Assembly: GCA_029378245.1 (NCBI GenBank)
Contig: JARKIF010000175.1
Span: 1 to 64,000 of the forward strand
DNA from: Roridomyces roridus
Taxonomy: Eukaryota > Basidiomycota > Agaricomycetes > Agaricales > Mycenaceae
Length of the DNA: 64,000 bases
Reading direction: 5' to 3'
The position numbers and the translations under genes were made by a program. Positions 23,841 through 33,956 of the stretch are shown piece by piece. Position 1 is the first letter of the stretch, and each line of letters begins with the position of its first letter. The notes below the pieces were generated by a model that worked only from the letters and a program-made list of their open reading frames with translations, was not told the DNA's origin and did not search any database.

Positions 23841-24240
23841 AGTCCTGGGAACCCCGTCTCGATCGGATTGAGGAAGAAGCCGAGGAAGACATTATTTAAA
23901 GACGTGGGATAGTTTCATATTTATGAACGACAGCACGGATGTGGGAAGGAGTTTCCGATCAGTGAACTGTCCGATCATGACAGGCTTCTATGAAGGACAT
24001 GATGGAGACACGACAATAGGAGACGACAAAGGCGCGGGACAATAGCGCATGTTGGACACCAGGACAATTAGTGTAGCATCGTAGATTTATTCCTCGTAGT
24101 ATAAAAGCAGTAGCTAATCGTCGTATTCTGTATCCTCTCTTAGACTTTTATTCAGTTCATTTTACGAGCTTTAGTAGTGCACTACCCAATCCGCAGCATC
24201 TTACCGCTGTTGGACGCATGAAACAAGTCTTGTCGTGACA
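23767..24240 (+). repeat. 3' LTR of the Ty3 chromovirus
   Basis: The repeat has TGTCACGTG and CGTGACA ends and lies 3 bases after the polypurine tract. By eye it is closer to the LTR at 62,695 than to its own 5' partner in several positions, which would fit recombination between copies. Confidence 0.93.
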
Positions 24241-24616
24241 TAAGCATTTCATTTCATCTTGAATTGCGACGAGATTTTGACGCCATACTCAAAGGGTTGG
24301 ACTGCCAACGGCGGATAGAGGGAGGAGGATGGGAGGAGGCGATGACGCGGCCAATGGTCATGTGACTGCCAGCACATCCCCTTCTCGTCGTCGTCGACCA
24401 TCCTCCCGGACCGCATCAGCAAAACTCAAACGATCTGACACATCTGACACGGTCTGACGCGGTCTGATCGGTCTGATCACTATGGCGCCACACCGCCATA
24501 TCACGCCAGGACTTCGGTTGCTGGATTAGCCATGCCAGAATTTGTCGACTGCACCAGAAAAAACATTAGAACTTTCAAGGCGTTAGATTTATCATTTCAC
24601 TCAAAGTACGATGAAT
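24241..24616. other. intergenic inside the transposon
   Basis: This gap lies between the 3' LTR and the stop codon of the transposase. A short run of TCTGACACGGTCTGACGCGG-type direct repeats lies near 24,435-24,480. No gene was seen. Confidence 0.4.
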
Positions 24617-27480
24617 TCAAAAGACTATTTCATTGGCGTGGTGATCGGCGTACTTATTTACATGAAAAGACACGAAGGCATCGAGAGAGTATTTGAAAGA
24701 AAAATCAGGCGGTAGGTGCGCGCCAGTACCGTAGACTGGAATGAGATGGGCGCCTCGGAGAACAGATTCCAGAGGGACAATCGTTACGAGACGATGTCTA
24801 CCCCGATATTCCGGCTCCACGATCCACATCCCGGTGCTCTTGTCCGGCGCTCTCCCAACCTTCTTGAACCATTCGACCAGCGCGCAGGAGTAGTCGACAC
24901 CGTCGAACGAGAAGGAAAAGAGCAGCTTGACACGAACGACGCTCATCCCACGGAACCCCGCCCCTTCTTGGTCTTCCACCACAAAGGCACAATCACGCCT
25001 CGGACCCTGCTTCCGATAGGATGGCGTCGACCGAATGCGCTCCCGCCGCATGCCACGTATGCCTGAAGGATCACTGGGCGCGTAGAAGGTTGCGACTGCG
25101 GAATGGAAGACAAAAATATCCACGTCGGAGACGTCGATCTCCATGCCGTCTTCGGAGTAAGTATCTGAAAGCGGGCGGTCCTGGAGGAAGTTTGCGAGGA
25201 GGTCAGCAAAGTTGGGGGTTTGGATACGCTGACCCAGTTCAACGGGGGAACGAGGATAGGAGCGCACTGAGAAGGAGATGAGAAGGAGCGGACTGGGACA
25301 TGATCAAAACGCACCGGGTGTGCGGGCAAGCACAACAGTACCCTCAACTCTGCTGTCGTCCACCGGCCCTCCATCGTCGTCATCTTCACCAGGCGGCGGG
25401 GGAGCGTAGATAGGTTCTAACATCCCCCGTGCCACAAAGTCCGCCCGCGCCGCCATGAGCTTGTCCAAGCGTTGATTGGTTTGCAGCATCTGCGACAGCG
25501 CATCGTAACGATTGGACCGACGCCACGGCTTCTTGACGGCTGTGATGTGACGGGATTCGGTAATGGAGGAACAGACGCCGCCCGGGGCGCCAAAATCCTC
25601 GATCCCGCGGCGGTAGTGGACTAACGAGTGCTGACGTGGGAGCGAGAACGCCTTCAACTCGCGAATGTCGAGGCGCACCCCGTGCTCGCGAAAGGCTTCA
25701 CGCTCGTGATGGAAGCGGGCAACTGTGCCGTCGATGGCATCCAAGGTCTCCTCATCAAAGTCGGTGCGCCGGACAAGGTAGCAGAAGTCCAGAAAAGCGG
25801 ACAGGGACCGGACCATGCCGTCGGGCACGAGGCCCTTGATCGCTGGAAGATAGACCTAAGAGTTATCAGTATTGAATGTATACCACAATAGAAATAGGGT
25901 CGTTACCTTCATGAGCGCTTTTGAGTCGTCACCTGTCCACTGTTTAAACCGTCGACCTTGTTTGAATCGTCGTAGGCAGGGAAAGGCAGGGGTTGCGGCG
26001 ATACTGTGCATGGAAAGATATGAAAATAAATTCACCGTGGAGTCGAATATGCTTACCGACGGTCAATTTCATCCATAATGGCGGCCGCTTCCGCCTTTGA
26101 ATGAGTTAGGTCGAGATATTCCCCAACCCATGTGACCAGATGGTCTTTGAACGACCCCTTGATAACCTGGTGGAGCAGGTCCGACGAGAGCATCTCATGA
26201 ATGTCGGCACGAGGGAAATCTCGGGTGAAGGGCTAAGGTAACATTCAGAAAGCGCTAGAAGTCTCCAATGAACACACTTACGATGATATCCACGTCAATA
26301 CCGTACGAGTCCCAAAGGGCTTTACCATCGAAGGATTTGAGTAAATCGTCGGTATGGCCGTGTGTACGACGGCCACATATGTGACCGTCCAGATCGGTAG
26401 AGAGCGCTGTACATCTATTGCAGAAAGGGTGAGACGGCAGAATAAAGAAAGAATCAATATAACTCACTTGGCGCACCAACCCTGAACGATACCGGCGAGC
26501 ATGACCTGCTCCGGATAGTCGGCGATGAACGGCCCAAAGTCGTAGATTACCCGCCGAAAATGACCATCTGGGCACCGACGAACTACAGGCTTTGTCATCC
26601 CGGGTTTGAGAGTCGACAGAATGGCGGAGAGAGAGCTATGGTACAGCTGGCGCTTGAATGTACGAAAGGCGGCATCATTGTCGTATTTTCGATCACCTGC
26701 GACGCACAAGTCAGTATCAATAGAAAGACAGTGCGCCGACATACTCTTCGGGATGGCAAGAAAGGCGAAGGGAATGACAGCATTACGATGGGCACGACGC
26801 ATGCCATTGTGTGGGTTGCCAAGGGAAAGATACACCGGGTGATACTCGACATCACCCGTCGCGACCGAGACCGTCGTCTTGTCACTGCCAAAGAAGATGG
26901 GGGTATACATGGCGCCCGCGGTGGTGGGGTCGCTCTCGTAGATTTTATCCTGACAAAAATTGAGAGAGTGACAAACGAGAATAAGGTGTAGGTACTCACC
27001 GCATGACGCCACGCAAAATTGGCAGACATGAAATCACTCCAGCGTCGATTGTCGTTTGAGTCGAGGTGAACGTAGGGGGTTGTATCAAAAGCTCCATCAA
27101 AGTCGGGGTTGTCCAGCATATTGGCGATGACGACGTCCGGGTCACGGTAGAACACCTCGTACCGCTGCCGCGCCCATGTCGATGCATTCGGACCCGAGTC
27201 TACTGGCTCAGTCTCGAAGCATTTCCACGGGGCGTCACCGACAACGGTCGAGTCGATGGTCTGGTAGATATCCTTGAAGTCTTGATACGGCCCCAAGTCG
27301 TTATGCTTGGCCATCGAGAGCGCCCACATTTCGAGTAGGGTGTCGATGTTTTTCGAGGACATTTGGACCTGAGAAGGATCAGAGAGGCTCAGTCGAGAGT
27401 CGAATACGCACTTTACGGTATAAAAAGTCGGCCACTTCAAACTACACCCTGTCCTCGAAGGGAGACCAGTCATCTTGCAT
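24617..27480 (-). CDS. Plavaka-type transposase (one in-frame stop near the N-terminus)
   Basis: The enzyme should cut and paste the 22-kb element. Landmarks in order: DDWSPFEDRV, FEVADFLYRK, MSSKNIDTLLEMW, RWSDFMSANFAWRHA, GSDKTTVSVATGDVEYHPVY, LSLGNPHNGMRRAHRNAVIP, FIADYPEQVMLAG, SSDLLHQVIKGSFKDHLVTW, LDFCYLVRRTDF, HSLVHYRRGIEDFGAPGG, and a C-terminal part with DIFVFHSAVATFYAPSDPSG, STGMWIVEPEY and VNKYADHHANEIVF. These are typical of Plavaka-type transposases of basidiomycetes. Exons are joined by GT-AG introns of 43-60 bases, for example at 27,369-27,411 and 26,950-26,999. TAG at 27,442-27,444 lies between DRV and FEVADFLY where a Gln is expected. The start is therefore uncertain: it may lie downstream at MSSKNID, or the gene is a recent pseudogene. 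Confidence 0.85.
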
Positions 27481-27539
27481 TTGGGTCGTTCTTGGGAGTG
27501 GGGGTGTAACCCAAGAAGCCCAAGGCTGCGCTTGGCGGA

Positions 27540-29033
27540 TTGGCGAAAGGCTGGCAGAAGCTTGTCGGTGTCACTGCCAACGCCAAGTCCACCAGTCGCG
27601 GTCGTACCTCCAACGCGGCGGCATCCAAGACTGCTTCTCGTGCGACGTCGGCCAGCTCCGGTAGGATGAGCGTCTCGGAGGCTCCCGTCGACAAGACTGC
27701 CATGCGTGGTCGTGCGAGGAGTGTTGCCAGTGTGGCGACATCCAGGACCGCGTCTTCTCGCGGGGTGTCGGCGAGTTCGGGGCGGATGAGCATCGAGGTC
27801 GGCGAGTTCCAAGAAGAGGAAAGCGCGCAGAGTCTTGAGGCAGCAAGAGGAGCGAAGGAGGTGGTGAGCGGGACGGCCAAGGTATGTCATTGTGATCCGG
27901 GATGTCATCGCTTGACACGTGGGCAGATGGGAATTTCACTCGTTCCCAAGAACGTCTCACTCACCGTCACCGGCAAGGTCAAGCGCGAGCCCAAGCCCGT
28001 CTACACTAACAGCCACCTCCCCTTCCCCGGGGACAGCCAGACCGCCGACCTCAAAGTGTGGCAGAACACCTTCCTTCCCGAGTTGCTCGACTGGGTCGCC
28101 ACGCTTGACGATGCGTTCGCCGCCAACTCCGATCCGGTCTTCAAGATTGTCGCTGAAGACATCTGGGAACAACATTTCGGCGCCTACGTTATCAATGACG
28201 CCATCTTTGGCATGGTCAGTTCTCACCATCCGATACATCCTCAGCTGACTTGATAACATTCAGGGTGCCGCTGGCGTCCGTAACTGGCGCAGCCGGATGG
28301 GCAAGATTGCGTTGGCCGCCGTCGCCGAAGCATTGAAGAACATGTCCGCCGAGGAAGCGATCAAAGAGGTCGCCCGAGTGCTCGAGAAGGGGAGGTTCCT
28401 TTACGAGGACTCGAAGTCCACGCCACCGGTATGTGTCCTTCGTCACCTTTCGATCCAACTGAATCCCCTTTCCAGACGGGGGCCTACCGTTCCCCTATCG
28501 TACTCCAAGTCTTTGCGTCGCACCTTCAATACACCGCCCGTGTCGATCCAAGCTGCGGGAATCCTGTGGGTGCCCTGGCGCTTGCCTGTTCAGCAGTGAG
28601 TAACTTACCATCATATCTTCGCGCACTCATCTGGTTTCAAAGGTCGAGCGCGCGTACACGTTGCACAAGTCCGGACATATCAAGCCTGTCGAGCGTCGTG
28701 GTAGTAAGCGCACCGCTCAAAGCTTCCTCGCCAACCCTTGGGCGGCTCGTGCTCGTGCCTACCTCCCTCAAATCAAGGCTCTTTCCGACCAGAAGTGGCT
28801 GAAGATCGCAGCGGGGGCTCACCCGTACATAGATGCCGCCGCCCTAGTCACGGCCGACACCGAGGACGAAGAAGAGGCCGAAGGTGATTATCGGAGCATG
28901 ATCGTCGTCTCCGACGACGAGGACGACGACGAGGCTGAGGTGAGTGATTGGCTCGCTATTGAATTTATCTAATGCATGTTTCTAGATGCTCGCCGGGCTC
29001 AGTGCCCCCCGCCCTCTTTCTCCCGCGCTCTAA
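27540..29033 (+). CDS. DUF6532-type protein, transposon cargo
   Basis: Function is unknown; the domain is very common in mushroom genomes. The N-terminus is Ser/Ala/Arg-rich and probably disordered. The domain reads LPFPGDSQTADLKVWQNTFL, PELLDWVATLDDAF, IWEQHFGAYVINDAIFGM, AGVRNWRSRMGKIALAAV, GRFLYEDSKS, YRSPIVLQVFASHLQYTARV, GNPVGALALACSAVERAYTL, and ends in an acidic tail. Introns are 27,882-27,926, 28,215-28,263, 28,429-28,475, 28,596-28,642 and 28,940-28,985. The first has 45 bases and could also be read through in frame. The gene faces away from the transposase with about 100 bases between them, so they may share a promoter. The start at 27,540 is the first suitable ATG and is uncertain. 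Confidence 0.8.
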
Positions 29034-31734
29034 TGGTCCCGGCTGGCAGCGTGTGCCAATGAATACTTGTCGTCCCTTCAACTGGGCGGCAACGGCAGCT
29101 GGTTTTGCACCTCAACGAGTGTCCTTTCATACCTGTAGCGTCTGTTTTATTTGAATTCATTCTATTGCTCCCAATAAATACTGGCTGTGGATATGGAATG
29201 AATGTATATAATGGCGGGAAAGAACTCTTTGTTCGCCACAAGCGACTTTTGGCGTCAGAATCTGTTCTGGCGCCAGGCGTGTCATTATGCTGCCAGATCA
29301 CATTCTGGCGATCTGAAAGGCTTGGCTGATCTGATGCCAGATGCGTCAGATGGTTTCAGTTTTGCTGATGCGTTCTCCAACTTTGACTGCCTGTACTCGT
29401 CACACACTGGCCTGGTCGTCTTCCTTGCTCACCTTCTTGCTCTTCTGGCTCGTTCTCAGTCTCTGGGGCTTCAAAACGCATCAGCAAGCTAGCAGCGTCA
29501 GCTCGGTCTTTGCAGCACCTTGTGGGCTCAATCTTGGTAAAGTTGGTGCTTGAATTGGAGCACAGGTTGTGCAGGTGCGCCGCACTGCTGTTTGTACCAG
29601 GGAAAACAGCTGATGATGCTTATAGCGGCAGACTCCTCCCAATTCGTCCCCCTTCCCACCCCGTTTCGATTTTCTCGCCACCACCATTTCTTCCACACCA
29701 TCCCGTTGCAAGGGTGGATCTGCTGCTTTCCCCGCGTGCCGTGCCTCGGCACAAAATCATCGATTAATTTCTGTCGGGAACTGACATCGGGACCCAGATC
29801 CATATTGGTATATGCACTCGATCACCACTCTCTCCCTTCCACCTTCATGTGCTCAACTCGGAAGACAAAACAGAATCTCATGCCTATACCTTCGCCCCGT
29901 CGCTTCGACGCTATACAATTCATTCCTCAACCACTGTTCTCTGTCCAGAGATATTCACCAAATGCTTTCGGCGCTCGATTCCCTCTAGAGCTCTCAAACA
30001 CGCACTGGCAACTTCTCGGACTCAGTATGGCTGCGGATTTGCTCAATCCAGAATCACCAGCCTCTTCGTCTCATTTCAATTCATCTGCCGTGGCTTCAAC
30101 AGTACGAGGAGCTAGGCAAAAACAGAGTCTGGGGACCAACTGGAGACAGCAAAGATCCAGGTTCGTCAAATACCACGACAATCTTCAACTCGGGGCTCTC
30201 AGTCGTCTCAAACGACAGGGCAGGTAAAAAGCGCTCACCTAACCGCGGCGTTGCACACAGATTCCAGTATGGAATCGCGGGGATGGAGAGATCAATCCGG
30301 CTAGCCATTCATTTGAATCTCCGGCGTCTCTCTGGGGCTGGGTGTACTGGATAAAGTGCTCATTCAATGTATACATGAACAAAAGATATAAATACTGGTG
30401 CAGAAAAGGGATACAAAATCAGTGGACACCGTGAACGCGCGCGTCTTGCATTGTTGATGCATCATGTGACCACGTTTTTCATTATCTCGCACCACCACCA
30501 AACCACCACCGCTTCCTCTCGCAACGGCCAACAGATTCGAATAACAGCGCTTTTGACAGAGATAGATCCCCTCAGTCTCCGGGAAGCCTTGTAGGGAGGA
30601 GAGAAGAGTGGATGACGTGGCATCCCGCAGGTGCGTCGCAGACATGTACGGCCCCATTCTGGTGCTCACAGCCTCTAGACTCAGCTCGTTTCACCTCGCC
30701 TTCCCTCTACCCTCCTCCCTGGATGCAATACCCACGCAAATGTCCAGTTTTCGTCTGTCAAAGATGCCACAGTCCGTACATTCTCACCTGCCGTACCCAC
30801 ACCCATCTTTCCGTGCATGAGCCCGATTCCCACCACAGAGCAGGGTCTCATTGCTTATCACTCCCACTCCCCATTAACCATTACTTCTTTTCTTTTCTTA
30901 TGCCTCACAGGTGCCTGATATTCTTCCTTTCCTTGCAGCCGTCTGAATGCACTCATGGTATACTATGATACTTTCCCTCCCCTCCCCTCCCTCCCCTCCC
31001 TCGCGCTCTGTAAAACGACGGCAAGAGACCCGCCCTCTGGGACTCCCAAGCCTCGTCCGTCAGCGGTTTCTTCCTCTCCAATTCGTGCCTCTGAGCCCAA
31101 GCTAACACGTAACCTCCAGATATACATCTTGTACACATCCCGCGCGTTTGACCTCCCCGCATCCCTACATGCCCGCGCACTACTCCACCATGGACTGGAT
31201 TCATTCCTTCATGCCCATCCACGTAATCATCGCGGCCCATTCACGACGACCACACTCCCTGCTCAATGCCCGGGTGCTCATTCATTCCCTTGCGCTTTTC
31301 GACTTCCTCCCCTCCAATCACTCCGGCCTTACCCATCAGCTGCTCGTGCCTCACTCGCCGTCTTCGCTTACCGCCGACGTCATCACCGCCTCCATCTCTC
31401 TCGCCTCCCGCACGCAGCAGCAGCACGCCTCACATTGCCGTCGCGCTGCACCTCATTGCCGAGGCAAAGGCAGCAGCAGCTATACCGGTCGGCGGGAGTA
31501 TGGATCGTATGCCACGGGGAGTGATGTGTGTGGTGTGCGGTGTGCTGCGTGCGTGGCGCGGGGTGGCATGTACGGTGTACGGAGGTCGGGTGCGTGCACG
31601 GAGGGCGCGGGCCGGGTGAGGCGAAGCCGCGGATATGCAGGTTGGTGGGAGTAGGGACCATATGCGCGGATGGTGCACGGTGTGAGCGTTGAAGGGTGCC
31701 GAGCGAGGAGCAGCTGCTGATGGGGGAGTAGTTC
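29034..31734. other. transposon interior with a dispersed repeat, no gene recognised
   Basis: Only short, unrelated frames occur. The part at about 30,570-30,870 matches 59,150-59,430 (see that entry). A pyrimidine-rich tract lies at 30,970-31,010, and GTGTG/GCGTG-rich DNA at 31,500-31,620. Transposons of this size often carry further cargo, but nothing here can be supported as a gene. Confidence 0.4.
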
Positions 31735-32185
31735 AACGCATTAAATTGCTGGAGGTGATCACGTTAATACACGGTGACTGTCATTTATCGCGTTAAATGC
31801 ATCGTCACATTTTTTCCTCCTTTTTGTCCACTTGCCATTTATCGCGTTAAATCCCTGGTCACGTTCCTCTGGCTTTGTTCCTGCTTGCTTTTTCTTTTTT
31901 TGATCCCGTTAAGGGGTGTGTTTATTGCGTTGAATGAGGGGAACGGAGGGAGATTTTCGCGTTAAACCAAGGGGAGGTTAACGCGTTAAGCCGAAGGGAG
32001 GTTATTTGAGCTAAATAAGTGGTTAACCTGGCATGCACAGCATTGCCGTGAGTGCCGAATCATACCAGGAAAGCCGACGGAGCCGTGGGCCAACCGGTTT
32101 TACCCGTAGGCTCCTGGGAATTGGCTTTTTGGATATCCCTGAGCTCAACGCGATAGACATAGGCGTACGAATCCCTATATAACGC
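31735..32185. repeat. right subterminal GCGTTAAA repeats
   Basis: The motif GCGTTAAA and close variants occurs at least eight times, for example near 31,788, 31,848, 31,958 and 31,979. It mirrors the cluster at 10.86-11.13 kb. Subterminal repeat clusters are binding sites for transposase in CACTA-type elements. Confidence 0.75.
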
Positions 32186-32551
32186 GATAAGTTAGGTGGA
32201 CAAGGTGCTCCGAATACCTTCCCACGGGCATCGCCATTAAGCCCGCCTCTCGCGCCGCAAGCCCCGCCCCCCGTGCGCCGCTCATCGCGTTCATCGGAAC
32301 TAGCCGCTCAACCTTCGGCGCCCATGGTTTCGTCTGGGTGTCCATGCTCATCATAGTCCCCTTTCTGAATGTGCGGCGCTGGTGTTGCTTATGCGCGTGA
32401 CGCGTCGCGCTGTGCTCCACGTGTGGTACTGGGTTGCCGAGAGTAACATGTACATTTTGAGTCGTGTCGGGGGCTGTCGGGCATTGGTCGGGTAGGCGGG
32501 CCAAAATGCCGCCAAATAGGCAGTGGTAAAAATGCGGTATTTGTTGAAAAG

Positions 32552-32673
32552 AGGGGTTTCATGCGTGTCTGGTTTTCAGCTCGTTTTTCAGTCATTTTTG
32601 TTCAAAAAGAGACTTCCAAAATCTAATGAAAATGAAGCCAAAATCGATCGAAACTGGATGCGTGAAACACCCT
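32552..32673. repeat. fold-back right end of the 22-kb transposon
   Basis: AGGGGTTTCATGCGTGTCTG at 32,552 resembles the right terminal repeat, whose complement is AGGGTGTTTCACGCATCCAG, in inverted orientation. The last 122 bases could thus fold into a hairpin or represent a miniature relative of the element fused at the end. Confidence 0.6.
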
Positions 32674-32945
32674 ATTGATGCCTGAATCCTTACGGTAAAC
32701 TCTATTCGCAATTGCTCCACCACTTCAAAGCTTCTGGAAACTCTCCAACTCCAAGAGCGTTGATTTTGTGACTTTCCCGAGCTTCAGTGGCGGTGCCAAG
32801 TACTCATCTGGTGGGCGCTCGCCGCTCTCTGCAATCTACCAGCTTGATACCGCGCTCTTTCCGTCAGCAATGACGAGAAATAGCACCGAGTCTGCACAGA
32901 TGACGGAAGATTCCAGTTCGAGCCTGGGCCACATCTTGCCAGGCC
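32674..32945 (+). repeat. segmental duplication copy A, right of the transposon
   Basis: The sequence begins with the duplicated ATT and continues GATGCCTGAATCC, CTCTATTCGCAATTGCTCCA and CCAGTTCGAGCCTGGGCCAC. It matches 45,268-45,535 along its length. It is the right half of the repeat interrupted by the 22-kb transposon. Confidence 0.88.
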
Positions 32946-33956
32946 CTGTTGTTCTGGGCTTCTGCCACGCTCCCGGTAAGATGTTTGAGTTTGCGGGTAT
33001 GAAAGAGGGTTGATCGCGAGAACTGCGCGATTTTGAGGATATCTTGTGTGGAATCGCACCCGCAATCTTCCAAATGTAGCATGGCCTCCTTGAGATTGTC
33101 GCTGATGCGGCGGTTAGGCATGACGGATAGAGGTAGTGTGTGGAAGAGGTAAGAGGAAGAGACATGTTGTTTGGACATTGATTGGCATTTGCCAAGACAA
33201 AAGACACCACCATGCGTGGAAAACGACCTGAGGTTACCATGTGGAGTACCTGGAACCCCTCCAGAACAAAGACCTTGAGCTATGGAGCCCGTCATGCATC
33301 AGAAGGAGGAATACAGTTGTGATATGCCTAACGAAAATGCACGTGTACCGAAAAATGCCGTGCCATTGTCCAGCTGCTGATGTTCCAGCCTGGAGAAAAA
33401 ATGGGCATACTGTCCTGAATGTTGAAGTGTTGCCGATAAAATCCTATGACCATAGGTGCTCCGGTTATTGTGCAAGAAAATCATCTTTGTGCGATGACTT
33501 GATTGCAGTTGGGTCTCAGATGATGCAAGATGGGTGATGCTACTAGTGCATTTGCCCATCTTGCATCGGGGTTTTTTGACCTGGGATGGGGCATTGGGAC
33601 GTGGACTAGCCTCTGCCAGAGTTTCCGGTGACATGCATCTCGTACGGTGGTGGTAGATATCCCTCTCTTCGGTACGCGTGCAAAATGGAAATGTGACATC
33701 AAGATTCGAAAGTGTCTGCATGTCCACACTGGGGCCATAATATTCTGAGGTTTCACACACCCCCATTTTCGATGCCGAGGAATATGAATATGGCGGCGCC
33801 TCAGCCCTCAAATTGATCTGTATGCTCGAAATTCGCATGAAAGGTTGACCGTTTCGTTAGGCATATCACGACTGTAGTGGAAAATCAATATGCCGATATC
33901 AGTCAGCCACGGAAGGTCAAATCAATTTATTTTTATACCCTAAGCACTGAAAAATA
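32946..33956. other. intergenic, nothing certain
   Basis: A minus-strand frame of 179 codons (33,299-33,838) resembles no family I know and lacks supporting features. The segment also contains the 3' flank of the NLR-like gene. Confidence 0.35.

Larger units (their letters stand above)
16492..24240 (+). mobile_element. Ty3 chromovirus with two LTRs, decayed
   Basis: LTRs at 16,492-16,966 and 23,767-24,240 enclose gag, protease, reverse transcriptase/RNase H, integrase and a C-terminal chromodomain, in Ty3 order. A polypurine tract AGAGAGGGGG ends 3 bases before the 3' LTR. Damage is extensive: gag has a premature stop, the protease-reverse transcriptase junction is deleted, there is a frameshift at the end of RNase H, a 241-base duplication in the integrase zinc finger, and a 1.5-kb insert before the integrase core. 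The flanking 5-mers (CATAA and TAAGC) do not match, so one side was rearranged. It lies inside the 22-kb transposon. Confidence 0.92.
10636..32673. mobile_element. 22-kb Plavaka-type DNA transposon
   Basis: The left end AGGGCGTTTCACGCGTCCA and the complement of the right end AGGGTGTTTCACGCATCCA match at 17 of 19 positions. The element is flanked by ATT on both sides. The host sequence left (to 10,635) and right (from 32,674) joins exactly into the uninterrupted repeat seen at 45.16-45.54 kb. Both ends carry GCGTTAAA subterminal repeats. Inside are a Plavaka-type transposase (minus) and a DUF6532 gene (plus), with later insertions: a solo LTR, a retroelement relic and a Ty3 chromovirus. Without the solo LTR and the chromovirus the element would be about 13.8 kb. 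A 3-bp target duplication fits CACTA/EnSpm-related elements. The transposase carries one early stop, so present mobility is doubtful. Confidence 0.85.
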
